Part shown: in pieces, positions 36,646-44,833 of the stretch
Position numbering within the stretch: the stretch's first letter is position 1
Layout: each line of letters begins with the position of its first letter
Assembly (NCBI GenBank): GCA_938084585.1
Contig: CALKFF010000017.1
Location: 1 to 60,564 of the forward strand
Length of the DNA: 60,564 bases
Direction of reading: 5' to 3'
DNA from: an uncultured Flavobacteriales bacterium
GTDB lineage: Bacteria; Bacteroidota; Bacteroidia; Flavobacteriales_D; Sanyastnellaceae
Translations under genes and position numbers: made by a program
Notes under the pieces: generated by a model
Told to the model about the DNA's origin: nothing
The model's input: the letters and a program-made list of their open reading frames with translations, nothing else
Databases searched by the model: none

Positions 36646-38118
36646 ATGAAGAAATTCTTCGCCCTCATGGCCTCTGCCGTGATCTCAGCAGGCGCCTTCG
36701 CACAGCTCCCCAACGGAAGCGTGGCTCCTGACTTCACCGCCACCGACATCAACGGTGTCGAGCACAACCTCTACAGCCTCCTCGACCAGGGCTACAAAGT
36801 CATCCTCGACTTCTCGGCCACATGGTGCGGACCTTGCTGGTCTTACCACGAAGCAGGCACGCTCTCTGAGTTGTACAACACCTACGGTCCTGACGGCACC
36901 GACGAAATCCGCGTGTTCTACTTGGAGGCGGACGACACCACCACCGACGCCGATTTGAACGGCACGGGCACCAACACCCAGGGCGACTGGGTGACTGGCA
37001 CGCCTTACACCATCATCGACAACGCGGGCAGCATCTTCGACGACTACGACGGAGCGTACTACCCCACCATTTACACCGTGTGCCCAAGCCGCATCATCAC
37101 CGAGTCTGGACAGGCTTCAGTGGCGGACCACGCGGCCATTTTCCAGGCCAACAGCTGCGCTGCAGCCTCTTTGCCCAACGACGGAGCCCTCGTGGGTTAC
37201 GCCGGTGAAACTGTGGCCTGCGGCGACGCCCCCATCTCTTTGGCGGTGACGTTGATGAACATGGGTGTGGATCCCTTGACTTCTTGCACCATCACCGCAT
37301 ACGACGGCGCCACTGCCGTGGGCAGCACCGACTGGATGGGCAACTTGGACACCTACGCCACTGAAGAAGTGTTGGTGACCACCACCACCATCGACGCCTC
37401 CACCGAATTCTCCTTCGAAATCACGTCGATGGACGACAACGCAGAAAACAACGCCGTGGCCTCTGGCTTGGTGAACACCTCTGTGGAGAGCACCAACAAC
37501 GTCCGCTTGACCTTGAACCTCGACGCATACCCAACCGAAACTGCATGGGCTGTGTTGGACGACATGGGCAACGTGGTTGACGCGGGTGGCCCCTACGCCG
37601 CAGGCGATGCGGGCGCGGCCTTCGTGTACGACTGGACCTTGGACCTCGGATGCTACACTTTCGTGATCCAAGACGCGTTCGGCGACGGCTTGCACGCAAG
37701 CTGGTACAACGGCACTGGCCCTGACGGAAACTTCTCATTGGACGCCATGGACGGAAGCGCCGTGTCCACCAACTTGCTCTCTTACTCTTCTCCCGACGAG
37801 TATGCCGTCATTGAGTTCCCCTTCGAGGTGACTTCTGTGAGCGACGTTGAAGAAGCTTCTTTGATCGAGACGTTGGCTGTGTTCCCCAACCCAACCCAGG
37901 GCGTGAGCAACATCCAATTCACCAGCGCTGTGGCCGCCCACGCCACCATGGAGGTGTTCAACCTCGTGGGTGAGCGCGTGGCTGTGCAAGCGTTCGGCAC
38001 ATTGCCTGCAGGCGCACACCGTTTGGAGTTGAACCTCGAAGCTGTGAAGGCTGGCGTGTACCTCGTCAACCTCAACGCTGGAGGTGAAACCACCACCATG
38101 CGTGTGACCAAGCACTGA
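36646..38118 (+). CDS. Secreted redoxin with T9SS type A sorting domain, copy 1
   Basis: This 490-residue protein has a signal peptide (1-19), then a peroxiredoxin/TlpA-like thioredoxin domain: PDFTATDINGVEHNLYSLL, ILDFSATWCGPCWSYHE with active site Cys61-Gly-Pro-Cys64, and YPTIYTVCP. A middle beta-rich region (about 190-410) contains two CARDB-like or lectin-like segments. The C-terminal T9SS type A domain runs VFPNPTQGVSNIQF to GGETTTMRVTKH. It is therefore exported to or beyond the cell surface. Upstream is a promoter (TTTG, 22 nt, TATTTTCG) and a 38-nt leader; downstream is the strongest terminator of the window. This suggests a separate, well-expressed transcript. Confidence 0.93.
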   Translation: MKKFFALMASAVISAGAFAQLPNGSVAPDFTATDINGVEHNLYSLLDQGYKVILDFSATWCGPCWSYHEAGTLSELYNTYGPDGTDEIRVFYLEADDTTTDADLNGTGTNTQGDWVTGTPYTIIDNAGSIFDDYDGAYYPTIYTVCPSRIITESGQASVADHAAIFQANSCAAASLPNDGALVGYAGETVACGDAPISLAVTLMNMGVDPLTSCTITAYDGATAVGSTDWMGNLDTYATEEVLVTTTTIDASTEFSFEITSMDDNAENNAVASGLVNTSVESTNNVRLTLNLDAYPTETAWAVLDDMGNVVDAGGPYAAGDAGAAFVYDWTLDLGCYTFVIQDAFGDGLHASWYNGTGPDGNFSLDAMDGSAVSTNLLSYSSPDEYAVIEFPFEVTSVSDVEEASLIETLAVFPNPTQGVSNIQFTSAVAAHATMEVFNLVGERVAVQAFGTLPAGAHRLELNLEAVKAGVYLVNLNAGGETTTMRVTKH

Positions 38119-38140
38119 TTCTTCTGCTAGAATCGAGGAG

Positions 38141-38178
38141 CCGGGTGATGTCCTTCAAGGACGTCACCCGGTTTTTTT
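38141..38178 (+). terminator. Strong terminator after redoxin copy 1
   Basis: A 13-bp stem (CCGGGTGATGTCC / GGACGTCACCCGG, one G-T pair), loop TTCAA, followed by seven T. It is the most classical terminator of the window. Confidence 0.93.
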
Positions 38179-38203
38179 GTGCCCCCAATCGTGGCGCGCG
38201 GGG

Positions 38204-38211
38204 TATCTTGG
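38204..38211 (+). promoter_or_regulatory. Possible -7 box TATCTTGG for redoxin copy 2 operon
   Basis: It lies 19 nt upstream of the ATG at 38231 and directly after the terminator of copy 1. Confidence 0.4.
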
Positions 38212-38230
38212 TCACTCAACGACTTCAACG

Positions 38231-39715
38231 ATGAAACAGCTCACGACCCTGCTCTTCCTGTTGTGCACAGGATTGGCCAGCGCCCAACTTCCGGATGGAA
38301 GTGTGGCCCCCGATTTCACCGCCACCGACCTCAATGGCGTGGAGCACAACCTCTACAGCTATTTGGACAGCGGGTACCAAGTCATTTTGGACTTCTCCGC
38401 CACGTGGTGCGGTCCGTGCTGGTCGTACCACGAAAGCGGGGTGCTGGAAGAGCTCTACGACACCTACGGCCCCGACGGCACCAACGAGTTGCGCGTGTTC
38501 TTCATCGAAGGAGACGACGGCACCATCCAAGCGGACTTGGAGGGCACAGGGCCGTCCACCGCGGGCGACTGGATCACGGGAACCCATTATCCCATCATCG
38601 ACAACGCGGAGAACATCTTCGACGCGTTCGAGTGCACGTACTACCCCACGATTTACACAGTGTGCCCAAGTGGACTTCTGACCGAGTCTGGGCAGGCCAC
38701 GGTCGCTGGCCACACGTCGTTGTTGCAGTCTGCATCTTGCGCGCCCGCCTCCTTGCCCAACGACCCCATGTTGGTGGGCTACACTGGAGACGCATTCGCC
38801 TGTGGAGGCATCCTTGCCCAAATCTCAGTCCGCTTGCTCAACCAAGGCCTCGAACCGCTGACGTCTTGCGCCATCCAAGTGTCTCGCGTGTTGCCCTTCA
38901 ACCAAACCGAGGTCGTCGGCACGTACGACTGGGAAGGCAATCTGGACACGTATGAACTGGCCGACGCCGCGTTGACCACGTTGGACATCGACGATTTGGA
39001 ATTGCTTCAATTCGACATCGTCTCCGACGACGACAACACCGAAAACAACCAGGTCCTGGGCCAAATTCAATTGAGTGAGCAGACCGTGAACAACCTTCAG
39101 GTGCGCATCCTCACCGACGCCGCGCCAGAACAAACAGGCTGGTCCATCGCCAACGAAGCCGGAGAGGTGGTGGCGTCCGTCGACCCTGGGTCGGAAGCTT
39201 TGGGCAGCCAAACGGTGCACGTCTGGGACGTGACGTTGGACGACCTCGGGTGCCACACCTTCACCCTGATCGACACCGAAGGCGACGGTCACATTGCCGG
39301 GGCGGCCAGCCTCGCCGATGTGGGGTCGTTGATTGTGACTGGCATGGACGGCGAAACCCCCGTGGGCCAGGTCATCCAATTCCAAACCACCGACGATTTC
39401 TCCAGCGTGGATTTCCAGTTTGAAGTGACCGCCGTGTCTTCGGTGGCCGAACCCACCACAGAAAAGGCCTTCCACGTCGTGCCCAACCCGGTGCAGGACC
39501 TCGCCATGCTTCACATGACGTTGTCACAACCCTCAGAGGTGACGTTCCAGGTCTTTGACGCGCAAGGCCGTGTGGTGGAACGCCAAGATTGGGGTTCGAT
39601 GCCCGCAGGGGCGTCGACGCAGTCCTGGTCGGCGGCCCACCTCGAGCCAGGCATGTACCTCGTGACATGGACGGCCGGCGACAACACTTGGACCCAACGC
39701 TTGGTGAAACGATGA
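38231..39715 (+). CDS. Secreted redoxin with T9SS type A sorting domain, copy 2
   Basis: This 494-residue tandem paralogue of the preceding gene has signal peptide 1-18, redoxin domain with WCGPC (Cys60-Cys63), the same PTIYTVCPSGLLTESGQATVAGH-type segment as copy 1 (IITESGQASVADH), and a more divergent middle region. Its own T9SS type A domain begins VVPNPVQDLAMLHM and ends NTWTQRLVKR. It lies after the copy 1 terminator; a TATCTTGG element is 19 nt upstream of the start. The Omp28-like gene overlaps its stop (ATGA), so this copy is in a different transcript from copy 1. Confidence 0.93.
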   Translation: MKQLTTLLFLLCTGLASAQLPDGSVAPDFTATDLNGVEHNLYSYLDSGYQVILDFSATWCGPCWSYHESGVLEELYDTYGPDGTNELRVFFIEGDDGTIQADLEGTGPSTAGDWITGTHYPIIDNAENIFDAFECTYYPTIYTVCPSGLLTESGQATVAGHTSLLQSASCAPASLPNDPMLVGYTGDAFACGGILAQISVRLLNQGLEPLTSCAIQVSRVLPFNQTEVVGTYDWEGNLDTYELADAALTTLDIDDLELLQFDIVSDDDNTENNQVLGQIQLSEQTVNNLQVRILTDAAPEQTGWSIANEAGEVVASVDPGSEALGSQTVHVWDVTLDDLGCHTFTLIDTEGDGHIAGAASLADVGSLIVTGMDGETPVGQVIQFQTTDDFSSVDFQFEVTAVSSVAEPTTEKAFHVVPNPVQDLAMLHMTLSQPSEVTFQVFDAQGRVVERQDWGSMPAGASTQSWSAAHLEPGMYLVTWTAGDNTWTQRLVKR

Positions 39716-40569
39716 AGATTCCGATGACCCCATTGAAGCTTTGGGCGTGTGCCGCGTGCGTGGCCTTGGTTGCGTCGTGCGACGTGGTGGACGACCCCGT
39801 GCTGGACGTCATCCAACCTTGTGAATCGGACAACGCACCGGTTTTTGAGCCGTTGGCGTCGGACGTCCAACGGGTGCTGCTCGAAGACTTCACGGCGCAC
39901 CAATGCGGCAACTGCCCTCCAGCGGCTGAGCTCGCCCACGACCTCGCTGTGGCACACCCCGGGGTGGTGATTCCATTGGGCATCCACGCGGGCGATTTGG
40001 CCAACACCAACGACAGCTACCCCACCGACTGGACCTGCGACGAGAGTGTGGTCTTCTGGAACGACCTCGCCTTCCAAGTCAACCCCGTGGGACGCGTGAA
40101 CCGACAGGTCGACGAAACCGCCGTGAAATTCCAAGACGAATGGGTGGAAGCGGTCGACCTCGAATTGACCAAGTCACCTGCTGCGGGATTGCAGATGGTC
40201 GTCGAATTCGACGAGGCCGCCGGCAAGCTGGCCGTGCATGTCCACACCACGTGGTTTGAGGACTTGGAAGGTCAAGCCCGTCTCGCGTTGCTGGTGTCGG
40301 AGAACCACCTCTTTGGGCCGCAGTTGTACTACGGCAACGACCCTGAATACGTGGCAGATTACGAATTCGAACACTTGCTGCGCGGCAGCTTGACCGGGGC
40401 CAAAGGGCTCGTTGTGGCTGAAAATGCCATCGAAGGAGACGCCGAGCAACTGTGCTACGCCTCTTCCTGGAATCCCGCCTGGGACGCCGTGCACACCGAC
40501 ATCGTCGCGGTGTTGACGGCAGACAACGGGAGTGTGATTCAAGTCTTGTCCGCACCTGTGGCCGAATGA
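39712..40569 (+). CDS. Omp28-like outer-membrane lipoprotein with CxxC thioredoxin motif
   Basis: This 285-residue lipoprotein has lipobox LVASC (Cys23). After VLLEDFTAHQ comes CGNCPPAAELAHDLA (Cys65-Cys68), the position of a thioredoxin active site, and later IPLGIHAGDLA and the VNPVGRVNRQ loop of the Omp28-related family. The first half is a thioredoxin-like fold; the rest is beta-rich. Family members are found on the outer membrane or surface; their reaction is not established. It is coupled to the upstream redoxin and the downstream barrel by 4-bp overlaps. Confidence 0.85.
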   Translation: MKIPMTPLKLWACAACVALVASCDVVDDPVLDVIQPCESDNAPVFEPLASDVQRVLLEDFTAHQCGNCPPAAELAHDLAVAHPGVVIPLGIHAGDLANTNDSYPTDWTCDESVVFWNDLAFQVNPVGRVNRQVDETAVKFQDEWVEAVDLELTKSPAAGLQMVVEFDEAAGKLAVHVHTTWFEDLEGQARLALLVSENHLFGPQLYYGNDPEYVADYEFEHLLRGSLTGAKGLVVAENAIEGDAEQLCYASSWNPAWDAVHTDIVAVLTADNGSVIQVLSAPVAE

Positions 40570-41222
40570 AACGCGCCCTCGCCACCGCATGGATGGCCTT
40601 GGCTTTGGGCGTCGCGGGATGGGCCCAAGACCGAGCCCCGCTCACCTTCAACGGAGGTTACACCCTCGGGTTCTCCGCAGCCCAAGTGCGGGGAGACGGC
40701 ATTGAAGGCTTCAACAAGCTGGGGCTCTACGGCGGGGCGGTGGTGGACATCCGGCGCTTCCAAAATGTGGGCTTCCAACTCGGCATCCTGTATCACGAAA
40801 AAGGAAGCAAAAAGGTCGCCAACCCCAGAACTGGCGACTACAGCACCTGGGCGTACAAGTTCTCTTACATCGACATTCCCCTCGTGGCCGTTGTCGAATT
40901 GTCCGAGGGCTACACCGTCGGCACTGGCCTGCAGCCTGGCGTGCTTCTCAGCGCACTGGAAGACGGCTTGGACGGGGGCAGCGTCACGGGAGATTGGATG
41001 GACACCAACCTGCCGATCCGACCGTGGGAGCTCAGTTGGGTCGTGTGGGTCGGGATGCCCACGGCTGGGGGCGGCGAGCTCTTTTTGCGGCACAGCCAAA
41101 GCCTGCCTGGCATTGTCCCCAAGCCGAGCAACCCTGGCCCCAACGCACGCTGGGACGACCGGATGCAAAACATCACACTGCAGGTCGGCTACACACGTCT
41201 CTTGCTTGATCCAGAACGCTGA
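40566..41222 (+). CDS. Outer-membrane beta-barrel protein, PorT-like
   Basis: This 218-residue protein has a signal peptide (1-20, ending AGWAQ) and the short-barrel pattern of PorT-family/porin-family proteins: GGYTLGFSAAQV, IRRFQNVGFQLGILYHEKGSKK, WAYKFSYIDIPLVAVVEL, TVGTGLQPGVLLS, and a last strand NITLQVGYTRLL. Eight strands are likely. It is the last gene of the redoxin-Omp28 operon, coupled by ATGA, and ends 3 bp before the convergent BNR-propeller gene. No specific ligand can be assigned. Confidence 0.78.
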   Translation: MKRALATAWMALALGVAGWAQDRAPLTFNGGYTLGFSAAQVRGDGIEGFNKLGLYGGAVVDIRRFQNVGFQLGILYHEKGSKKVANPRTGDYSTWAYKFSYIDIPLVAVVELSEGYTVGTGLQPGVLLSALEDGLDGGSVTGDWMDTNLPIRPWELSWVVWVGMPTAGGGELFLRHSQSLPGIVPKPSNPGPNARWDDRMQNITLQVGYTRLLLDPER

Positions 41223-41225
41223 GCT

Positions 41226-44200
41226 TCACTCGCTCCGACGCAGGCCGTCGTGCACGCCTTGCATGGACATGCTGAGCTTGTCGGCTTCCTCCAGCAGCAA
41301 CGTCCACACGTCCGTCATCAAGACCTCCACAGCTTCTTCCACTCCGTCGACGGCATGGCGGGCCACCTCCAACTTGCGCTTGGCGTTGGGGGTGGCGCCT
41401 TCTTGGATGTCTGGCATGGCGTCGTAGACTTGGCCCATGACCCGAACCGTGACGTGGTCGTACCCGATGAAATCCTCTGGGGTCCAGAGCATGTCGTGGA
41501 TGTCGCTCACACCCTCGGTGAACTGGGTGGACAACGAATCCACCCCCGCACGAAGGCTGTCGGGTTGGGTCGCCCACACGGGTTCCATGGCTTGAACCGT
41601 CTCGCGGGCCAACGCCAGGTCCTGCATGAGTGAGGCGAGGCGATCCACCTCTTCCTGCACCTCAGTCATCAACGCGACACCCTCGGCGTGGAGATCTCGG
41701 TCGAAGGGGACCCGTGGGTCCGCAGCCAGGGTCATCGACACAGTGTCTCGGTGGTCGCCAAGCGACAGCACAGCCGTGTAAGTTCCTGGAGCGACTCGAG
41801 GCCCTCCACCCACGGGTTTGTCCTCGATGTCGAGGTCGCGGCTGGGCCACTTCACGCCGTCGGTGTCCCCGCGCCAACCGTAAAGCTGCCAACCTGGCTC
41901 CACATCGCGGGTCATGCGTCGCAGGGTGTCGCCTTGGGCATTTAGAACCGTCATCGCCATCTCGGTATGCACCTCAGCCGTGTCGGGATGCACATAGACG
42001 TGGCCGTGGGCGTCGCGCCTCCGGTTCTCCCCTTCCCAGAGGTGGTCGGCCAAGAACCGGGAGCCTGCGGGCCTTGGGTTGGGCACTTGGTAGCCTGTGG
42101 CAGCGTCAAACGCCAAGAAGGTGGCGTTGAGCACCGCGGCACCCTCGCGCGCCAAGGCACGAAGCGGAGACAAGTCCTCCACCACGTAAGCGGCGCGTCC
42201 AAACGTGCCCAACACGAGGTCGCCCTCTCGGGCGTGAATCACCATGTCGCGCACCGGCACGGCAGGGATGTCGTGGCTCCAGCGGCGCCAATTCACACCT
42301 CGGTCCACGCTGAAGTGCAAGCCTTCCTCCGTGCCCAAGAACAACAAGTCGGCCACTTCCGGGTCCTGCACCACGCTCAACACGTGAGCTGGAATGTCCT
42401 CTCCGTATACCAAGCGCTTCCAGGACTTGCCGCCGTCGGTGGTGCGGTAGAGGTAAGGCGACCAGTCGTTTCTCCGGTAGTTGTTGGCCACAACGTACAC
42501 CTCGTCTGGGTTGTGCACACTCAGGTGGATTTGCGGGATCCAAGACCCCTCAGGCAACCCCTTCAGCTTGGCCCCGTGGTCTGTCCACGTCGCCCCTCCG
42601 TCGGTGGTGTGCTGCAAGCGCCCGTCGTCGGTGCCCACCCAAATTTCATCTTGTCGGGTGGCGGAAGGGGCAATGCACAAGATGGTGCAGTGGTTCTCCG
42701 CCTTGGTCGCGTCGATGGTCAGGCCTCCGCTGGTGGCTTGCTGAAGCTTGTCGGGGTCGTTGGTGGTCAAATCCTCACTCAACGTGGCCCACGTCCGTCC
42801 GCGGTCGGGGCTGTGGTGCAGCCGTTGGGACCCGAAGTAAAGTCCGTCTTGGCTGTGCGGGTCCAACGCCAAGGCGCCGTTCCATGCGAAACGCAGGGGC
42901 ACGCTGTCTGGCGACACCGGTTGGATGTCGGTGGAGCCAAGTGTCGTCAAGTTGACGCGGTTCACAGCGCCTCCCTGGTACATGGCGTACACGTCGCCGT
43001 CGCCCGTGGGCTGCACGTCGAAACCGTCCCCAAACAGGACCTCTTGCCAATCCTCGTTGCGGATGCCTCCGGTGTGCCACACGGCAGACGGGCCCACCCA
43101 GGACCCGTTGTCCTGCATGCCCCCGTACACGTTGTAGGGCTCGGCGTTGTCCACGGCAATGTGGTAAAACTGGCCCACAGGCAAGTTGTTGACGAACGTC
43201 CAGTTGTCCCCGCCGTCGCGGCTGAAGTTCAACCCGCCGTCGTTGCCGTTGATGAGGTAATTGGGGTCGGTTGGGTGGATGTACAACGCGTGGTGGTCCG
43301 GGTGCACGCCGCTGTACGGCAGAATCACCTCAAACGTCCGTCCGCCGTCGGTGGACTTGGAGACCATGCTCCACAAGCTGAACACGTGGTCCTCGTTGGT
43401 GGGGTCCGCGTGAATCTCGGCGTAGTAAAAGGGACGGTTGCCCACGTCGCTGTCTTTGGAGCGAAGGCTGAAGGTTTGGCCTCCGTCGTCAGAACGGTAG
43501 AGCGCGTAGTCCGAGGATTCCACAAGCGCGTAGACCACGTCAGGATTGGCCGCACTCATGGCCAAGCCCATGCGTCCAAGCTCGCCCTCCGGAAGCCCGT
43601 CCTCCGAGGTGCGCTCCACCCAAGTGTCGCCGCCGTCGTGGCTCACGTACAGGCCGCTGCCCTCGCCCCCGCTTTGGAACGTCCAAGGCAAACGGCGGAA
43701 CGACCACATGGCCGCGAACAGCTTGTCCGGGTTGGAAGGGTCCATGATCAATTCGGCGCACCCGGTGCGCTCGTCCGCACTCAAAATGTGGTCCCACGTC
43801 AACCCGCCGTCGGTGGTCTTGTACACCCCGCGCGCTTCGCTGTCACCCCAAGCTGAACCGGTCGCCGCCACGAAGACCGTGTTGGGGTCACGTGGGTGGA
43901 CGAGAATCCGGTGGATGTTCTTGGTGTCTTCCAGCCCCATGAAGGACCAGGTTTCGCCGGCGTCCAGGCTCTTGTAAATGCCTCGACCGCTGGTGTGGCT
44001 GTTTCGCGGGTTGCCTTCCCCTGTGCCCGCCCAGACCAAATCCGGGTTGACCGCGCTCAACGCCACGGCGCCGATGCTTTGGGTGGACTGGTCGTCGAAC
44101 ACCGGCTCCCAGGTCACCCCTGCGCTGGTGCTCTTCCACAACCCGCCCGAAGCTGTCCCCACGTACACCACTTCAGGGGAATCCTGCGGGACGGCGATGG

Positions 44201-44372
44201 ACGTGACCCGTCCGCTCATCGTGCCCGGGCCCAAGTGCCGCACGTTGATGGCTTCCACCAAGGCTTCGACTGGGTCGGTGTCTGCAGATGTGTTGGATTG
44301 CGACCACGACACGTTCAACGAGCCCATCGCCCAAAGCGCGAGGCCCACACGGGAAAGGAAATGCACGTTCAT
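41226..44372 (-). CDS. Secreted BNR-repeat / VPS10-type beta-propeller protein
   Basis: This is a 1,048-residue protein with signal peptide (1-24, ending VSWSQ). At least eight Asp-box (BNR) motifs of the form S-x-D-x-G-x-T-W occur between residues about 80 and 700 (STSAGVTW, SLDAGETW, TTDGGLTW, SHDGGDTW, SRDGGDNW, SPDRGRTW, TTDGGATW, TTDGGKSW). This forms a large propeller as in sortilin/VPS10 or sialidase-like proteins. Residues 780-1048 form a beta domain (LFGW-like LYGWRGDTDGVKW) and a helical tail. Catalytic sialidase residues are not apparent. No T9SS domain is seen. It is coupled to the LEA-type gene upstream by ATGA. Confidence 0.85.
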   Translation of the reverse strand: MNVHFLSRVGLALWAMGSLNVSWSQSNTSADTDPVEALVEAINVRHLGPGTMSGRVTSIAVPQDSPEVVYVGTASGGLWKSTSAGVTWEPVFDDQSTQSIGAVALSAVNPDLVWAGTGEGNPRNSHTSGRGIYKSLDAGETWSFMGLEDTKNIHRILVHPRDPNTVFVAATGSAWGDSEARGVYKTTDGGLTWDHILSADERTGCAELIMDPSNPDKLFAAMWSFRRLPWTFQSGGEGSGLYVSHDGGDTWVERTSEDGLPEGELGRMGLAMSAANPDVVYALVESSDYALYRSDDGGQTFSLRSKDSDVGNRPFYYAEIHADPTNEDHVFSLWSMVSKSTDGGRTFEVILPYSGVHPDHHALYIHPTDPNYLINGNDGGLNFSRDGGDNWTFVNNLPVGQFYHIAVDNAEPYNVYGGMQDNGSWVGPSAVWHTGGIRNEDWQEVLFGDGFDVQPTGDGDVYAMYQGGAVNRVNLTTLGSTDIQPVSPDSVPLRFAWNGALALDPHSQDGLYFGSQRLHHSPDRGRTWATLSEDLTTNDPDKLQQATSGGLTIDATKAENHCTILCIAPSATRQDEIWVGTDDGRLQHTTDGGATWTDHGAKLKGLPEGSWIPQIHLSVHNPDEVYVVANNYRRNDWSPYLYRTTDGGKSWKRLVYGEDIPAHVLSVVQDPEVADLLFLGTEEGLHFSVDRGVNWRRWSHDIPAVPVRDMVIHAREGDLVLGTFGRAAYVVEDLSPLRALAREGAAVLNATFLAFDAATGYQVPNPRPAGSRFLADHLWEGENRRRDAHGHVYVHPDTAEVHTEMAMTVLNAQGDTLRRMTRDVEPGWQLYGWRGDTDGVKWPSRDLDIEDKPVGGGPRVAPGTYTAVLSLGDHRDTVSMTLAADPRVPFDRDLHAEGVALMTEVQEEVDRLASLMQDLALARETVQAMEPVWATQPDSLRAGVDSLSTQFTEGVSDIHDMLWTPEDFIGYDHVTVRVMGQVYDAMPDIQEGATPNAKRKLEVARHAVDGVEEAVEVLMTDVWTLLLEEADKLSMSMQGVHDGLRRSE

Positions 44373-44833
44373 TTTCTCAATTTCAGCGATTGTTCATGGC
44401 GAAGTGGCACGCTCAGGGTCAGGCCAAACGCCTTTCCCGTGATGCTTCCACGCGCCTCGAAAGGCACGTGGTTGCCCTTGATCAAATTCATCAAGTCGTT
44501 CTTCAACACCTTGCCCAGGGCCCCGTCGTAGGTCTCCACATGCAATGGCACCGTGGCCTGGGCGTCCGGACGGATTTGGGTGGCTTCCAACACCGCCACC
44601 TCCCCCACCAAATCGTCCTTGACAAGCAGTTTGACGTCCGCCTCCGTGATCGTGACGGCGTACGGATTGGGGTTGTAGACATCCACATCCATGCGGCATT
44701 CCAGCCCGTCGAACGACAATTTCACCTTGGAGAACTCCTCCACCTCCAACACTTCCAAATCTTGGTACAGGCACCCGGTCCACGTCATGGACACAACCGC
44801 CACCAAGACCCAAGTCGTCCACGAATCACGCAT
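44369..44833 (-). CDS. LEA type 2 (WHy domain) lipoprotein-like protein
   Basis: This 154-residue protein has an N-terminal hydrophobic segment ending in MTWTGC, a possible but atypical lipobox. The rest is a WHy/LEA14-like domain with VDVYNPNPYAVTITEADVKLLV (about 50-71) and a later strand set ending LSVPLRHEQSLKL. Such domains bind other envelope components or lipids; the role is unknown. The gene overlaps the dipeptidase upstream by 8 bp and the propeller gene downstream by 4 bp, so all three are translated from one message. Confidence 0.82.
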   Translation of the reverse strand: MRDSWTTWVLVAVVSMTWTGCLYQDLEVLEVEEFSKVKLSFDGLECRMDVDVYNPNPYAVTITEADVKLLVKDDLVGEVAVLEATQIRPDAQATVPLHVETYDGALGKVLKNDLMNLIKGNHVPFEARGSITGKAFGLTLSVPLRHEQSLKLRK

